A stretch of DNA of 64,000 bases from Paralithodes platypus (GCA_032716605.1 CM064509.1:52932481-52996480), one strand, 5' to 3'. Counted from the stretch's first letter, positions 20,748-31,562 are shown. The notes: a model not told the origin generated them from the sequence alone. Made by a program: numbers and translations.

Positions 20748-20915
20748 CGATCATGTCCCCGTCTATTTTGACTGCATTTGGATACAATAATGAAAGCCCG
20801 CCCCTCACGCCTCCATGACTTATTGTCATCATCATATACATTGCCAACAGGGTGCAAATAACAGAAAACATCGCTGTAAAAATAGACGGGAACTTAAACC
20901 GCGGCGATCGATATA
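20735..20915. repeat. inverted-repeat block cutting the P2X7-like ORF
   Basis: CCGCGG and CCCCGTCTATTTTGACTG on the left are matched inverted by CTGTAAAAATAGACGGG and CCGCGG near 20,875-20,905. Probably a small MITE that truncated the ORF; TSD not resolved. Confidence 0.45.
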
Positions 20916-21059
20916 TATATATTTTTTTAAAGCCTAGTTGCTAGTAGTTGAATTTCAGCCAATATTTTGTTTTAGCCTAGGTTAGGCCTATATCCATCGA
21001 CACTGACTGTATAATTTGGGCTAGGCTTAAGTTAGCCCATATTATCCACTCTCCTGACT

Positions 21060-21495
21060 CCTGAAATTGGCAAGCACGTATGGGTGGGAGGGTGGTTTGG
21101 GTGGGAGGGTGGTTTGGGGGATGGTGGGGGGAAGGTAGAAGGGTAATTGACTCATGTTACAAATATGGAGCCGATTGGTGAGGTAGTTTCGCCACCACGG
21201 ATTTTCATTTTTGTATGTGATGATCTACGGATAGGCTGGAAGTGGGTGGTGGGAGGAAGTTGGGGTTATGGTGGGGGGAAGACAGAAGGGTAGGGGACTT
21301 GTCACACAAATATGGAACCAATTGGTGCAGTCGTTTCGCCGCCACATATTTTCCTTTGTGATGGCCTGATGCGGCGACCCATGGTCGGCGAGTGGATTGG
21401 GGGAGGGGGTTGGGGTGGTGGTAGCAAGGCACCAGAAGGGTAAGGTGTGGTAGAAATATGAAAGCTATAGGTGCAGTCGTTTCGCTGCTACGATT
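21060..21495 (-). repeat. 147-bp minisatellite, second locus (about three units)
   Basis: Minus-strand units with CGAAACGACTGCACC, AATTGGTTCCATATTTGTG and the CCTTCCCCCCACCA tract match the array at 9,560-10,135. The order of diverged units is conserved (a CCTATAGCTTTCATATTT-type unit first and a GTGGTGGCGAAACTACCTC-type unit last), so a whole array was copied, not single units. Confidence 0.8.
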
Positions 21496-21565
21496 TTTTT
21501 TCGGCGAGTCCGTATATATACGGACCTGGCACTGGGCGTGACAAGACCCCAGTCCGTATAGGCAA

Positions 21566-21799
21566 TCAGCGGGTGCATCTAGCCATACCCATACTCCACT
21601 GCACTTTATTGTCAAAGCATTCATCACGAAAATATCCATTGCATATGAAGCTTGTTTTGGGCTTTGCCTCCCACACTCTGGTTCTTTGTATAAACATCAC
21701 CCATTTGTTACAATGGTATGGATCACTTGGAAACTTGTGTAGTGCTATGTTCGGTCCAGGGATGTTGCTACACCCGAAAACAGCACACCTATTCACCAT
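21566..21799 (-). pseudogene. THAP zinc-finger relic
   Basis: Minus-strand ORF starting at a real ATG (21,799). Reads MVNRCAVFGCSN, then HKFPSDPYHCNKWV, then SFICNGYFRDECF. This is the THAP order C-x4-C-x42-C-x2-H with the invariant FP and W, but the last zinc ligand is Tyr (CNGYF) instead of His. THAP domains bind DNA and occur in P-element-type transposases and host factors. After the CF motif the frame runs 15 codons to a stop with no transposase domain. The minisatellite lies just downstream. A broken ligand and absent partner domain argue for a relic. Confidence 0.7.
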
Positions 21800-22350
21800 T
21801 TTTGCTATACTTGCTGATGTTTACTTCCCAAATGTTTGCCTGGGCGTACGTCACATCCTCACGTGAGTACTAGTTGCAAGGGGTCGCAATTCAATATCTA
21901 TTTTTTATTTGTTCTCTAATATTGAAGATTAGTTTTGACAAAGGAGTAGTCAGGTTGATTACTGGAGATCTAAACATATCTTTAAATACATTATAAATTA
22001 ATTTTAATTTCGGATGCCCCACCATACCTTTAAAGATTATAAGACATTTCACCTCATTAGTTTGGCGATTAGAAGACGTTTCGCCTCATCCAGATGTCGA
22101 TTATTTATGGGGCAAGCTGTATCGAACATACACTTTAGTAAAAATCGGCCTTTGGTCTGTACTTTTTCTACTGAAAAATGTGCAAATTTAGCTGGCAGGG
22201 GAGTTTGGTGGAAGACCTTGATGACGCAGCTGCCCATTCAAAGTCCGACTCCGCGCATCTTTGAAGAGTCCGTCGCTTCTCCGCGACTTTGATACGTTTG
22301 TTCTCAGATTTTATATAATTAATATATTACTAGACTAACCTAACCTATAC
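21800..22350. other. unassigned, with a GCGAGC-family repeat piece
   Basis: No gene. 22,050-22,210 carries GGCGATTAGAAGACGTTTCG, ATGTCGATTATTTAT and TTTTTCTACTGAAAAATGTG, the order seen in the 12,345-12,530 copy, inverted. Confidence 0.45.
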
Positions 22351-22359
22351 TTACTTTAC

Positions 22360-23860
22360 TTTCGTCTTACTTTCGTTGATTCCGCCTGTTACCGGTGAAG
22401 CTGAAGTCGACTTCCGCTCGTACCAGGTTGTCTTTGATCCGACTCCCCCTCCTGGATGACTTGATGATGTTGTGATGACGGCTGGGGTAACCTGGTATTG
22501 GTGTGTGGTCAGGTAGTCCACCCAGCCACCTGTCCAATTTTGTTTTGAAATTCTCAGGGTTGGTTCCACTGAGGTCCCGGAGTTCACTGGGGAGGCAGTT
22601 GAACAATCGAGGTCCATTGCGAGTGAAGGAGTTGTGGATTTGAGTCTTCACACGCTGTATGTTGCCTTGGATCCCTCTGATGTAGCAGAGCCTCCCTCTT
22701 CTTGGATGGTGGTTTACTGTGATCCCTGCGTTTGGTACTATGCCCTCTATGATTTTCCACACATATATGACTATGTAGCGCTCCCTCCTCCTCTGCAGAG
22801 AATACAGTTTTAGCTGGGTTAGTCTTTCCCAATAGTTGAGGTGCTGTACTCCCTGGATTTTGTTGGTGAATGATCTTTGAGGGGCTTCTAGGGCAGCTAT
22901 ATTCCTGTAATTTGTGTGGAGACCATAGCTGGCAGCAGTACTCCAGTCTTGGGAGCACAAGGGACTTCCACAGGGTCTTCTTACACAGGTCTTCCCGTGT
23001 TGTGAAGGTTCTTAGTATCCACCCACTCATTATTCTGGCTGTTTCGACTGTTTTGGTGACATGGTGTGTGAAGGTTGCGTTGCTACTCATTTGGACTCCC
23101 AGATCTTTTACGTGGTCTTCGGCTATGATTGGCTGGTCGTTGTAGAAGTAGGTGCTTTGTTGTTTCAGGGCTTCGTTTGTTCCGTACTGTATTAGTTCAA
23201 ATTTGTCCCCGTTTAGGACCATATTATTTGTTGTTGCCCAGTTTAGTACTTTATTTAGGTCCTCTTGGAGATTGTTTGAATCTTCAATTTGTGTAATTTG
23301 CTTCTTTATCCTGGTGTCATCTGCAAATGAGGTTGCTTCGGAGTGCTCCAGGTTCGTGTCTATGTCATTTATGTGTATTATGAAGAGAAGTGGGCCAAGT
23401 ACGGAACCCTGCGGAACACCGCTCAAAACCTGGCTAGGGTATGACAACTCTCCTTGGACTGACACTTGCTGGGTTCTCCCCGTCAAGAAACTGTGAAGCC
23501 ATCTTCCAAGTGGGCCCTTGATGCCATGGTTTCGGAGTTTGTTTAGGAGAATCCCATGGTCCACTTTATCAAAGGCCTTAGCGAAGTCTAGGTAGATGAC
23601 GTCCGTGTTAAGGCCATCTTGGATATTTTTGAGGACTCTCTCATGATGAAGTAGGAGCTGGAACAGACACGAACGTCCCTGCCTAAAGCCGTGCTGTCCA
23701 TTGTTGAAGGCTCCCTTTTTTTCCAGAAACTCTACCATCTTTGTTCGGATGACTCTCTCACAAATCTTGACAAGGTGGGATGTAAGTGCTACCGGTCTGT
23801 ACTTGTTGGCTAGACCTTTGCTTCCTCCCTTGTGAAGAGGGGTTATGATGGCTGTCTTAA
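22360..23860 (-). pseudogene. LINE B, 3' segment (RT core to 3' end)
   Basis: Minus-strand reverse transcriptase of the Jockey/CR1 group. From 23,855 down: KTAIITPLHKGG, NKYRPVALTSHLVKICE, GFRQGRSCLFQLL, YLDFAKAFDKVDH, LSGVPQGSVLGPLLF, ATSFADDTRIKK (catalytic FADD), then after a frame shift near 22,895 RNIAALEAPQRSFTNKIQGV, LNYWERLTQLKLYSLQRRRERY and FNCLPSELRDL. It ends at 22,367 in a short GAAAGTAAG-type tail. The upstream end stops at the TTAA of the piggyBac element; the missing RT entry region is found at 31,233-31,562 and the endonuclease at 62,763-64,000. Confidence 0.9.
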
Positions 23861-24381
23861 CCTAAGACGTGCGCATGTGGGGTATGAGACACCACACTCC
23901 TGTGCGCACGTATTTGAGCTGTTCCCATCACTAACATCGTTATTTTACCATAAATAGCATTAATACTTATCCATATGCGCCTATTATAGGTTGATTATAA
24001 AGGTATTAACCTGTTACAACAATAAAACAAGTGGAAACAGCGTTTGGATGGTCAAAATCAGCGATACAGGCCGGGAGTTACATAATGTATGGCTGAGGCA
24101 ACCTCCCTCCCCTCCCCTTGTCTGGAGAGACACTGTTACGCAATAGTCTCTCTCTCGCTCTTTCCCACGCTTGGTAACAGTGATGACAACGCCCTGCTAC
24201 CAACTCGCTAATGTTAGCACGAAAATAGACCACAGAATAAGGAAATAACAGGGAAAATAGGTGATAACTGAAGGAGGGGAGGTGGAGGAGTGATATTTGG
24301 CATGGCCCAGGGGCAAAAAAACCAAAAAACAAAAACAAATTTGGGGTGTTTTAAATGGATTTTTGTTTTCCCAGACTCTTA
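23861..24381. repeat. piggyBac left-end region (MITE-like)
   Basis: Parallels the MITEs over about 500 bp: CATATGCGCCTATTATAGG, AACAGCGTTTGGATGGTCAA, ATGTTAGCACGAAAATA, GCATGGCCCAGGGGC, up to GACTCTTAA. In the MITEs that CTCTTAA joins directly to the right terminal units; here unrelated DNA follows. The MITEs therefore look like deletions between this CTCTTAA and those near 31,100. Confidence 0.75.
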
Positions 24382-26282
24382 ACCTCTCCGCGGCGCACAG
24401 TTTTTTTTGTACAGGGTCATACTGTGCGCATGTATGATGATTTTGGGACCCATTGCCAATTTCGATAAAAAGTACATCAGCGTGTAGGGAATGTTTGCGT
24501 GCATCGGCCCATATATATTTGACCCCCCCAAAAATGTCTGGGGAGGGGTGGGGGAATGGTCCGTAGTTGAAAAATGTGGAGCGAATGGCACCGCGCGGCT
24601 AGATTGTCATCGAGCGGCGAGATTTCCCTGCCGAATTTTCACGCGCCCAGGGGATAGAACCAGAGGGAGGAAGGGGTGGGTTACCTCGTATTATCACGTA
24701 TATCTCCTTTTTTTATCCCTTTTAGGCTATGTAGAGTACGTATACGTGTGTAGGCCACCCATATAACAATGAATATGCCTCATAGTGACCAAAAATTGCA
24801 ATATATAAGGGAATTATCAAAGAATTTTTAGGCGGGAATGAAGATGGGTTGGAGGTTTGGCGGCAATTTATGAGATGAGAGTGTGGTTTGCGCTATAATA
24901 TTACGTATATCTCGTACTTAGAGCACTGTCATGCTATAATACAGACTTGTACGTATGTATACGTGCCATATATCAATATATATACCACATATAGACCAAT
25001 TCATGTGATATTTACGCACATTATCAATGAGTTTCTATGCGTGAACCAAGGTGTGATTGAGTTGTGCTGGGAATGAAAGGGGGAGAGGGTGTGTTACGCC
25101 ATAAATATCACTTATATCTTGTACTTAGAGCACTGTCATGCTATAATACAGACTTGTACGTATGTAGACGTGCCATATATCAATATATATACCGCATATA
25201 GACCAATTCATGCGATATTTAAGCACATTATCAATGAGTTTCTAGCAGACGGAAGCCTAAAAGGGTGGGTGGGGGTGGGTGGGTGGGAGGGAGGCAGGGA
25301 GTGAGTCGTGGAGAGAGTGAAGGCCGGGAGATCTAGCAGTAAACATATGCAGCTGTGTGATAATTGTGGAGGCGCCCCAGGCGTATGGATGTCTTGGGAT
25401 TTTGAGCCTTATGTCTAGCAGGTGTCTGGTGTTCGTTGCCACCAAGAGGTCTACAATAACATGAGTCAGGAAAGGAGAGAGAGAGAAAGTGAGACATGCG
25501 TATGTCGTATGTATAAGTGGACTTCAGAATTGCATTTTTATGCAAGCAGACATTGCATTTTAGACACATGTGAAGTACCACAGAAACATGTAGGCCATTG
25601 ACTGTAAATAAAGTACTATATTATAGACCAGCAACGAGGGTGGTCAGTAAACGTAGGCAGATTGCCATTTTTGATAGAGAGCTAAATATAGACTGGTGTC
25701 TCCTTACACTTGCGAAAGGGTAGATTGCCACCAGAGAAACTTATATTTATTTATTTCCAAGTAATATGCAATCTAAATGTATATTCGAGACCTACTGCAA
25801 GTATTTGTATGACAGTCATGACTATGTATAATCCAATATACGCGCATAGGCGAGACATAAGAAAGATGGTTGAGCAATTTTCGACACCCACACAGTTATT
25901 ATTCATTTTTATTTACAATATTATACAATACAAATGTATTTGTGAAGAGTATTTTATGCATTATTGTATTTATACAAATTTTGTTCCCAGACAGAGCTGC
26001 TGTGGCTGGAGCGGCAAGGGTCACCCCGTGACCGCTTGACCGTGTGATAATGAGTGGAGTCACACTGAGAGGGGCAATTTTGCTGAGTGTTTGGGCAATT
26101 TTTGACAGAATAAAGTTATATTACTAATTTTTGACAGAGACAAACTTTTATAAACCTTTGCATGATATAATTGATAATCCCATCAATTTACAAACGTAAA
26201 TTGGTGGGATAATTTTTTTTTTTTTTTATATTGTTATTTCGATTGTAGACACAAAGTTTTGAGTGATATTTGGTATGAGTTC
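24382..26282. other. unassigned interior of the piggyBac element
   Basis: No convincing gene. Contains a 150-bp direct duplication (24,886-25,243) and a stem-loop at 26,181-26,214 (ATCCCATCAATTTAC / GTAAATTGGTGGGAT). At 24,378 TTAA-CCTCTCCGCGGCGCACAG could be another transposon end but its partner was not found. Confidence 0.5.
24886..25243 (+). repeat. ~150-bp direct duplication
   Basis: Unit one about 24,886-25,035, unit two about 25,096-25,243, nearly identical: CTTAGAGCACTGTCATGCTA, CAGACTTGTACGTATGTA, TATCAATATATATACC, CATTATCAATGAGTTTCTA. About 60 bp of unrelated sequence lies between. Confidence 0.85.
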
Positions 26283-26357
26283 CTGTGGCATGGTCGGTAA
26301 GGTCGCGGACTGGAAAACTCAAAGTGTCGTAGGGTAGTGGGATCGAATCCAGGAGGG
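26283..26357 (+). repeat. tRNA-like SINE head
   Basis: Box A-like TGGCATGGTCGG (about 26,286-26,297) and box B GGATCGAATCC (26,340-26,350) at tRNA spacing, followed by a GGAGGGGG stretch and AT-rich tail. Stem pairing is poor, so not a tRNA gene. Confidence 0.65.
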
Positions 26358-26639
26358 GGTTATGGGGAAGGTTTTATAATGTTTAGAAACATTTTGATAA
26401 AAAAATTTTTTTACAAGATCATGCCATTGTATTCAAACAATATGAAATATTCATAGAATATATCATATTGTAAGATTACAATGATATGACCTTGTTTTTT
26501 TTTTGTTTTTTTTTATTATCTTAGTAGGTTTGACAGGATTTATTGAAACATATTTATTTTTGTACAATTCATTTGAGGTAAGAAAATATTTACACAATAC
26601 TTAGGCTATAACAAACATATATATTGATATACTAAAAAA

Positions 26640-28082
26640 AGAAGGCCCTGGAAAGAAGCAAACATCCATCCAGTTCCTAAAAAAGGTGCCTCTTCAGATC
26701 CATCAAACTACAGACCAATAGCTATAATTTCCACTCTTGGTAAAGTCTTTGAAATTATATTAAATAATCACATAATTAAGCATCTTGAGAATAATAAATT
26801 AATCAGTGATAGGCAATATGGTTTTAGACGATGTCGATCAACTGCAGACATGCTTTGCCTTCTTACGCATCAAATCAACCAAGCTACAGACCAACATGGT
26901 GAAACACATACAATAGCACTGGATATATCAAAGGCATTTGATAGAGTCTGGCATCAATCCTTATTGTCGAAGATGTCACACTACGGCCTTGCATCATTAG
27001 TTCCACTAATTTCTTCTTATCTTCATAACAGAAGAATACGTGTAATGGTAGATGGCCTTTATTCTCAATTTCACTCAATAAATGCTGGTGTTCCCCAGGG
27101 ATCAGTTTTGGCCCCAATTCTGTTCCTCATTCATATCAATGATCTCATATCTACCACTCATAATCCAATACATTCCTACGCAGATGACTCAACACTCCAC
27201 AGTTCCTTCACATTTACCAATGCTTTCACCCAACCCGATCTTATAAATTCAAAAATAAACACTGCAATTTCTCTGAACCAGGACCTTTCTAGAATTAATG
27301 GATGGGGACAAAAGAATCTAGTTTCCTTTAATGCACAGAAAACCAAATACATTCAATTTTCTAACCGACAGAATCTCACTGACTCCCATATACTTTTTAA
27401 TGATGTAAATATTCCCACTTCCCCTAGTATTGACATTCTCGGTGTAACATTAACTACTAACTTGAGCTGGACACATTATGTTAGAAGCATTGCTAAGAAT
27501 GCCTCTAAAAAACTGGGACTCCTGTACAGAGTTCGAGAATTCTTCACTGACGAGCAGTTGGCCGTGATATATAAAAGTCATGTGCGTTCTCAGATGGATT
27601 ACTGTTCACCTCTGGGGGGTGGAAGTGGAGTGGTTGCATTGAGGCAGTTGGACAAAATTCAAAATAAAGCTATTAGATTAATCAATAACCCTGCAATCAC
27701 ACAGGACCTTCCTACATTATCCATACGAAGAAACGTTGCATCCCTTGCATTATTCTACAGATATTTTCACAGCAATTGTTCCGAGGAACTTGCTTCAATT
27801 GTGCCGCCTCTCCACATCTTTCCGCGTAGAACTAGGGCAGCTGAGAGCGCCCATGAATTTACACTTTCTCCTCCACAATGCAGAACTTCTGCTTATCAGA
27901 ATTCATTTATCCCCAGAGCTACTACTCTTTGGAATTCCCTTCCCTCGAATTGCTTTCCACAAACTTACAATCTGCAAATGTTTAAATCCAGTTGTTACAA
28001 ACATTTTATGAATGGAGGATGCCTTTAGGCACATGGACCTTTTTGTTTTATCTGTGTTTTTCCTTCCTCCGTTCATTGTCTC

Positions 28083-28110
<28 letters not shown>
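26640..28110 (+). pseudogene. 5'-truncated Jockey-group LINE with poly-A tail
   Basis: The frame can be read from RPWKEANIHPVPKKG and NYRPIAIISTLGKVFE (26,650-26,760) into the 392-codon ORF ending 28,028. Motifs: FRRCRSTADML, ALDISKAFDRVWH, AGVPQGSVLAPILFLIHIND, HSYADDSTLH (catalytic YADD), FNAQKTKYIQF, LGVTLTTNLSWTHYV, and C-terminal FIPRATTLWNSLPSNCF. Upstream endonuclease is missing, the usual result of incomplete reverse transcription. An A-run of about 24 at 28,086-28,109 is the 3' tail. The remaining RT frame has no internal stop, so it is relatively young. It runs opposite to the piggyBac transposase it sits behind. Confidence 0.9.
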
Positions 28111-28113
<3 letters not shown>

Positions 28114-28308
28114 AATCTTTGAAACTTATAAACTAAATAATGAAACATACAATTATATAATGTAAAAGCTATATCACAGGGACATCTTTGGAACTTATAC
28201 ATTATATAATATATATGTTACATTATGAGGTAGCGTGATCAATTAGGTCAGGTCAGGTAAGGTAGGGCGCGAGTCCAGGGCAGGGCAGGGCAGGGCAGGG
28301 GGCGACAC
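28111..28308. other. 3' flank of piggyBac transposase
   Basis: AT-rich stretch followed by a GGTCAGGTCAGGTAAGG run and (GGGCA)n at about 28,279-28,300, ending at the transposase stop codon. No gene. Confidence 0.5.
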
Positions 28309-30952
28309 TCAGTAGTTCTTGAAGGTGTGGTAGTCCCTGAAGCAGTCACCCAAGCAGAGTGCAACTTTGCACTCCGCGCACATTGAGGTGACTCTTTTGG
28401 TGACGTGGGGTTTTCTCACACTGGAGCTGCAGACGTGGCACTGCACCTGCCTGTGACGAGTGCCAATCAGCTCGGCGTTGGTTGCGTAGTGTCTTTCGAC
28501 ACCCAGCTGTATTCTGTCAGGAACGTGATCCCCACGCCATGCCGTACGTCTGTGAGTGGTGGTGCCATACTTCTCCAGGAGTTGGTATGACACGTTATAC
28601 ACGAACTCCCGGAATTTCAGCTTCTGGTTTGGGGACATCTCCCTCTTCACCAACCACAAGTTGTAGGCGTTGAGCATCGTGATGTCAACTAGGTGGAGGA
28701 AGACCTTGTGATACCACTTCACTGTCTTCCTCAGACACTCAACGCCTGACAGCTGACAGTCAGACTTGTCCACCATGCGCATGTTCTTGGTATAGTCCAC
28801 TACCATGTCGGGCTTGTAGATGGTCTTCCTGGTTTTGTAGTGGATTTTGCCAGAGTCCATCTGGGCACCTGTGTGGACGGTGGAAAGCAGGTGAACGTCT
28901 CGTTTGTCCTTCCATTTCAGGGCTATCACTTTCCCACACTTTTCTAGCTGCTTGTATTTCTGCCCCTTTCGTCGCCTGCTTCGGACATGCCTCTCGTGGT
29001 GTTCCTGGGCCAGGTCGTCTTCAGAAGGTGTGTCACTGGAGGAGGCATCTGACAGAGGAATGACATTACCTGTGAACTTAGGCATAAACTTTCTTGTCTT
29101 TCTGACAGTCCCACATGACCCCGTTTGGTTGTCATGAAGAAACTGGCAGAGAGCAGGAGAAGTATACCAGTTGTCAGTGTAGATGATGTGGCCTTTGCCC
29201 AGGTAAGGTGCCAACATTTTCCTGACGATGGCACCTGACATGTCCATGGGGTCACCGGCAGTGGCTTTCGGTATGTCAATGTCAGTGCCTGTATACACGA
29301 TCATGTCAAGCACTATTCCAGTTTCACAGTCACACAAAACGAAGAGCTTGATTCCGAACCTATGCCTTTTCAAGGGGATATACTGCTTGAAAACAAGACG
29401 TCCTTTGAAGAGCACGAGCGACTCATCAATCACCAAATTGAGGAAGGGGTAAAAGTATTTCCTATTCCTCTCCAACAACATGGTGAACACATCCCGAACT
29501 TTCCATATCCTGTCAATCCTGTTAGGATTTTCGTTGTCTGCAAAGTGCATAAATCTTAGCAGCAACAAAAATCTGTCACGAGTCATGAACTTATTGAAAG
29601 TTGGGGTGGCGATGAGAGGGTCGTGCCTCCAGTAGTGTTGCAACACATGCTTCTTGCAAAGAGGCATGAGGAACAACAAGGCAAAGAACGTCATGAATTC
29701 TTCCACAGTCGTATCCACCCAGCCTCGTATTCTCGCTTTTGGAGAAATGACGTCCAATCTGCCAAACACCCACCTGTAGTAGGCGTTTGTTTGGGCAACG
29801 ATGTAAGTCATTACCTCAAAATCGAAAAAAGCGAGGAAGAAGTCGCTTTCGTTTGCATGCTCGTCACAGGACCAGTCGTCAGTTGTACCTGACGTCCCAG
29901 GATTGAACTGGGGCACGTCAGGTACAAAATTGACCCCGTCAGACCACTCGTACGAAGGCATGCCAGGGATCGGAATGTCGTCTGCGTCTGCTTCTGCGTC
30001 TGAAATATCGCTTCCATGGTCGCGATACAACACAGCATCATCATCACCCTCCTCTTCACTTGACAGACGCCCTTCCTCATTCTCGTCACCGACGTCGGAC
30101 TCACTGCTACTGTCCACTCCCAAATCCCCCCATCCTTGGTCCCGTGCTAGGGCGTCGTCGTCGAAACCCGGGCTGCCAATGCCCTGCGAATCACCATCAA
30201 ACAGCAGGGCGGCATATTTGGATGGTGTCAGAGTTTTTCGGGTCAGTGTAGCACGTACGGGAGTCTTATGGACAGGGACAGAAGGGCCGGCAGGGGCGGC
30301 AGCAGGGGCGGCAGTGGTGCGTGGTCTTGTGGCCCTGGAGGCAGGCAAGATGATGGTGGTGCCTGTCGCCCTTTTCCCTTTCTCTTTCCCTGTTCCTTGG
30401 GCAGGGGCGGCAGGGGCAGCAGGGCCGGCAGGGCCAGCAGTCGCTTTCCCTCTCCCTTTCCCCTTCCCCTTCCCCTTCCCTTTTCCTTGGGCAGGGGCAG
30501 CAGGGGCGGCAGGGGCAGCGGCAGGGGCAGGGGCCAGGGGCGGCTGGTGGTGGTGGTGGTGGTAGGGTCACTGTGGCAGGCGTACGGGTTCTCTTCCCTA
30601 CGCCCGTGCCTTTGATTTTGCCTGCCCCCGCAGGTTCTGCAGCCCTAGGGCGGCCTTCTGCGTCGCTGGTACTGGTGGCAGGGGTGGCAGTGGTGGTGGT
30701 AGTGGTTATTGCAGTGGCCTGGGTCGTGGTGGCAGTGTCCCGAAACACCAATGACCTCTGTACCTTTGCCGTGCTTGCACGTGTTTTCCGTGCTTTGGGT
30801 GCTGGTGTTTCGTCCTCCGAGCTGTAGGGCGTGTCGTACTGGTAGCTAGGGCCTTTAGCAGCCACCCTCTGCCTTCCACGGCGGCTGACACCACCAGAAG
30901 GAGGGCTGGTTGTGTCATCAGGGAGCGAGCGTGAGGGACGTGTGGGCTCCAT
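28309..30952 (-). pseudogene. piggyBac transposase, near-complete, one frameshift
   Basis: DDE/D transposase that cuts and pastes at TTAA. The long frame (to 28,309) has an acidic N-terminal region, AFFDFEVMTYIVAQTN, the catalytic segments LVIDESLVLFKG, IYTDNWYTSP and MRMVDKSD (the three Asp positions), and a C-terminal Cys/His finger (CHVCSSS, CAECKVALCLGDC, RDYH) as in known piggyBacs. The earliest start in this frame is a TTG at 30,348, not credible; the frame stays open upstream to a TGA near 30,570. The other frame has a good ATG at 30,952 (MEPTRPSRSLPDD, with SYQYDTPYSSEDE) and runs into the same Pro/Ala/Gly-Lys low-complexity zone. A single length change in the (CCA)n at about 30,543-30,562 would join them, giving about 880 codons. 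No other break in the catalytic part. Could also be an assembly error in the microsatellite. Confidence 0.85.
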
Positions 30953-31099
30953 GACTAGTGCTTGGTTACTGGCGCGGTGGTGCTTGTACGAGTGCGGGGC
31001 GAGCGTGTGGCGGGGTGGTGTCGAGAGTTGACATGTAGTACTATACCCACACCAATTTTTAGCCGCCTGCCTATAAATGCGCGGTTTTGGTACGCGTTC

Positions 31100-31232
31100 A
31101 AAAGCTCTGCTCTTAAGAGTCTTCCCGCAGTCCGCCGGGGGAACTCTTATGAGTCTTCCCGCAGCTCCTGGGTTAAGAGTCTTCCCACAGTCGCCTGGGG
31201 AAACTCTTAAGAGTCTTCCAGCAGTTGCCGGG
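31100..31232. repeat. piggyBac right terminal tandem units
   Basis: Four units of about 32 bp: CTCTTAAGAGTCTTCCCGCAG, CTCTTATGAGTCTTCCCGCAG (then CTCCTGGG), a TTAAGAGTCTTCCCACAG unit, and CTCTTAAGAGTCTTCCAGCAG (then TTGCCGGG). Three of the four units contain TTAA; the second reads TTATG. The MITEs keep only two units. Either this end was extended by repeat expansion or a second end was captured. Confidence 0.75.
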
Positions 31233-31562
31233 TTAGAGATACCGGTACAGTACCAGCTTCTAATGAGAGTGACCAGAGTATTTGGAGTGGTTTGGCTAGT
31301 TCTCTTTTGCAGTTTTTCAGCAGCTGTGCATGGAAGCCGTCAGGACCGGCTGCTGCGTCCGGAGAGATGGAATCAATGGCTTTTATTATTTCGTCTTCAC
31401 TTATGTTGATTTGGAATTGTCCTTTATGTGGGCTACTTCATCTCTCTCTTCTCTCCGGTGTTGCTCCTCGTGTGACAGTTTAATTTTCCTTTCTGTTTCT
31501 TCAATTTGAGATTTAATTTGTTTTTTTGCAGGTAGGAATATGGTCTTTCTTAGTTTGGTTTC
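31233..31562 (-). pseudogene. LINE B, middle segment (linker and RT entry)
   Basis: Minus strand reads ETKLRKTIFLPAKKQIKSQ, IEETERKIKLSHEEQ, then after a frame shift near 31,390 SEDEIIKAIDSISPDAAAGP, DGFHAQLLKNC and LSLEAGTVPVSL. SPDAAAGPDG is the RT entry motif that precedes the KTAIITP block at 23,855, and the N-terminal helix continues the endonuclease-side segment at 62,768. It is bounded by piggyBac on one side and the giant LTR on the other. Confidence 0.85.

Larger units (their letters stand above)
23857..31236 (-). mobile_element. piggyBac transposon, 7.4 kb with inserts
   Basis: TTAA at 23,857-23,860 and a mutated TTAG at 31,233-31,236 interrupt LINE B between VPVSL and KTAIITP, so this is one insertion. 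Left end CCTAAGACGTGCGCATGTGG corresponds to the CCTCTGAAGTGCGCATGG end of the MITEs; right end is four CTCTTA(A/T)GAG-type units ending TTGCCGGG. It encodes the transposase at 28,309-30,952 and contains a separate LINE (26,640-28,110), a SINE head and a 150-bp duplication, all presumably later arrivals. Confidence 0.8.

Noticed and set aside
28309..30348. TTG at 30,348 as the transposase start
   Set aside because: The frame is open far upstream with the same composition, and the neighbouring frame supplies an ATG and a plausible N-terminus.
30266..30827. Plus-strand Gly/Arg- and Val-rich ORFs opposite the piggyBac transposase
   Set aside because: Shadows of the low-complexity N-terminal coding region on the other strand.
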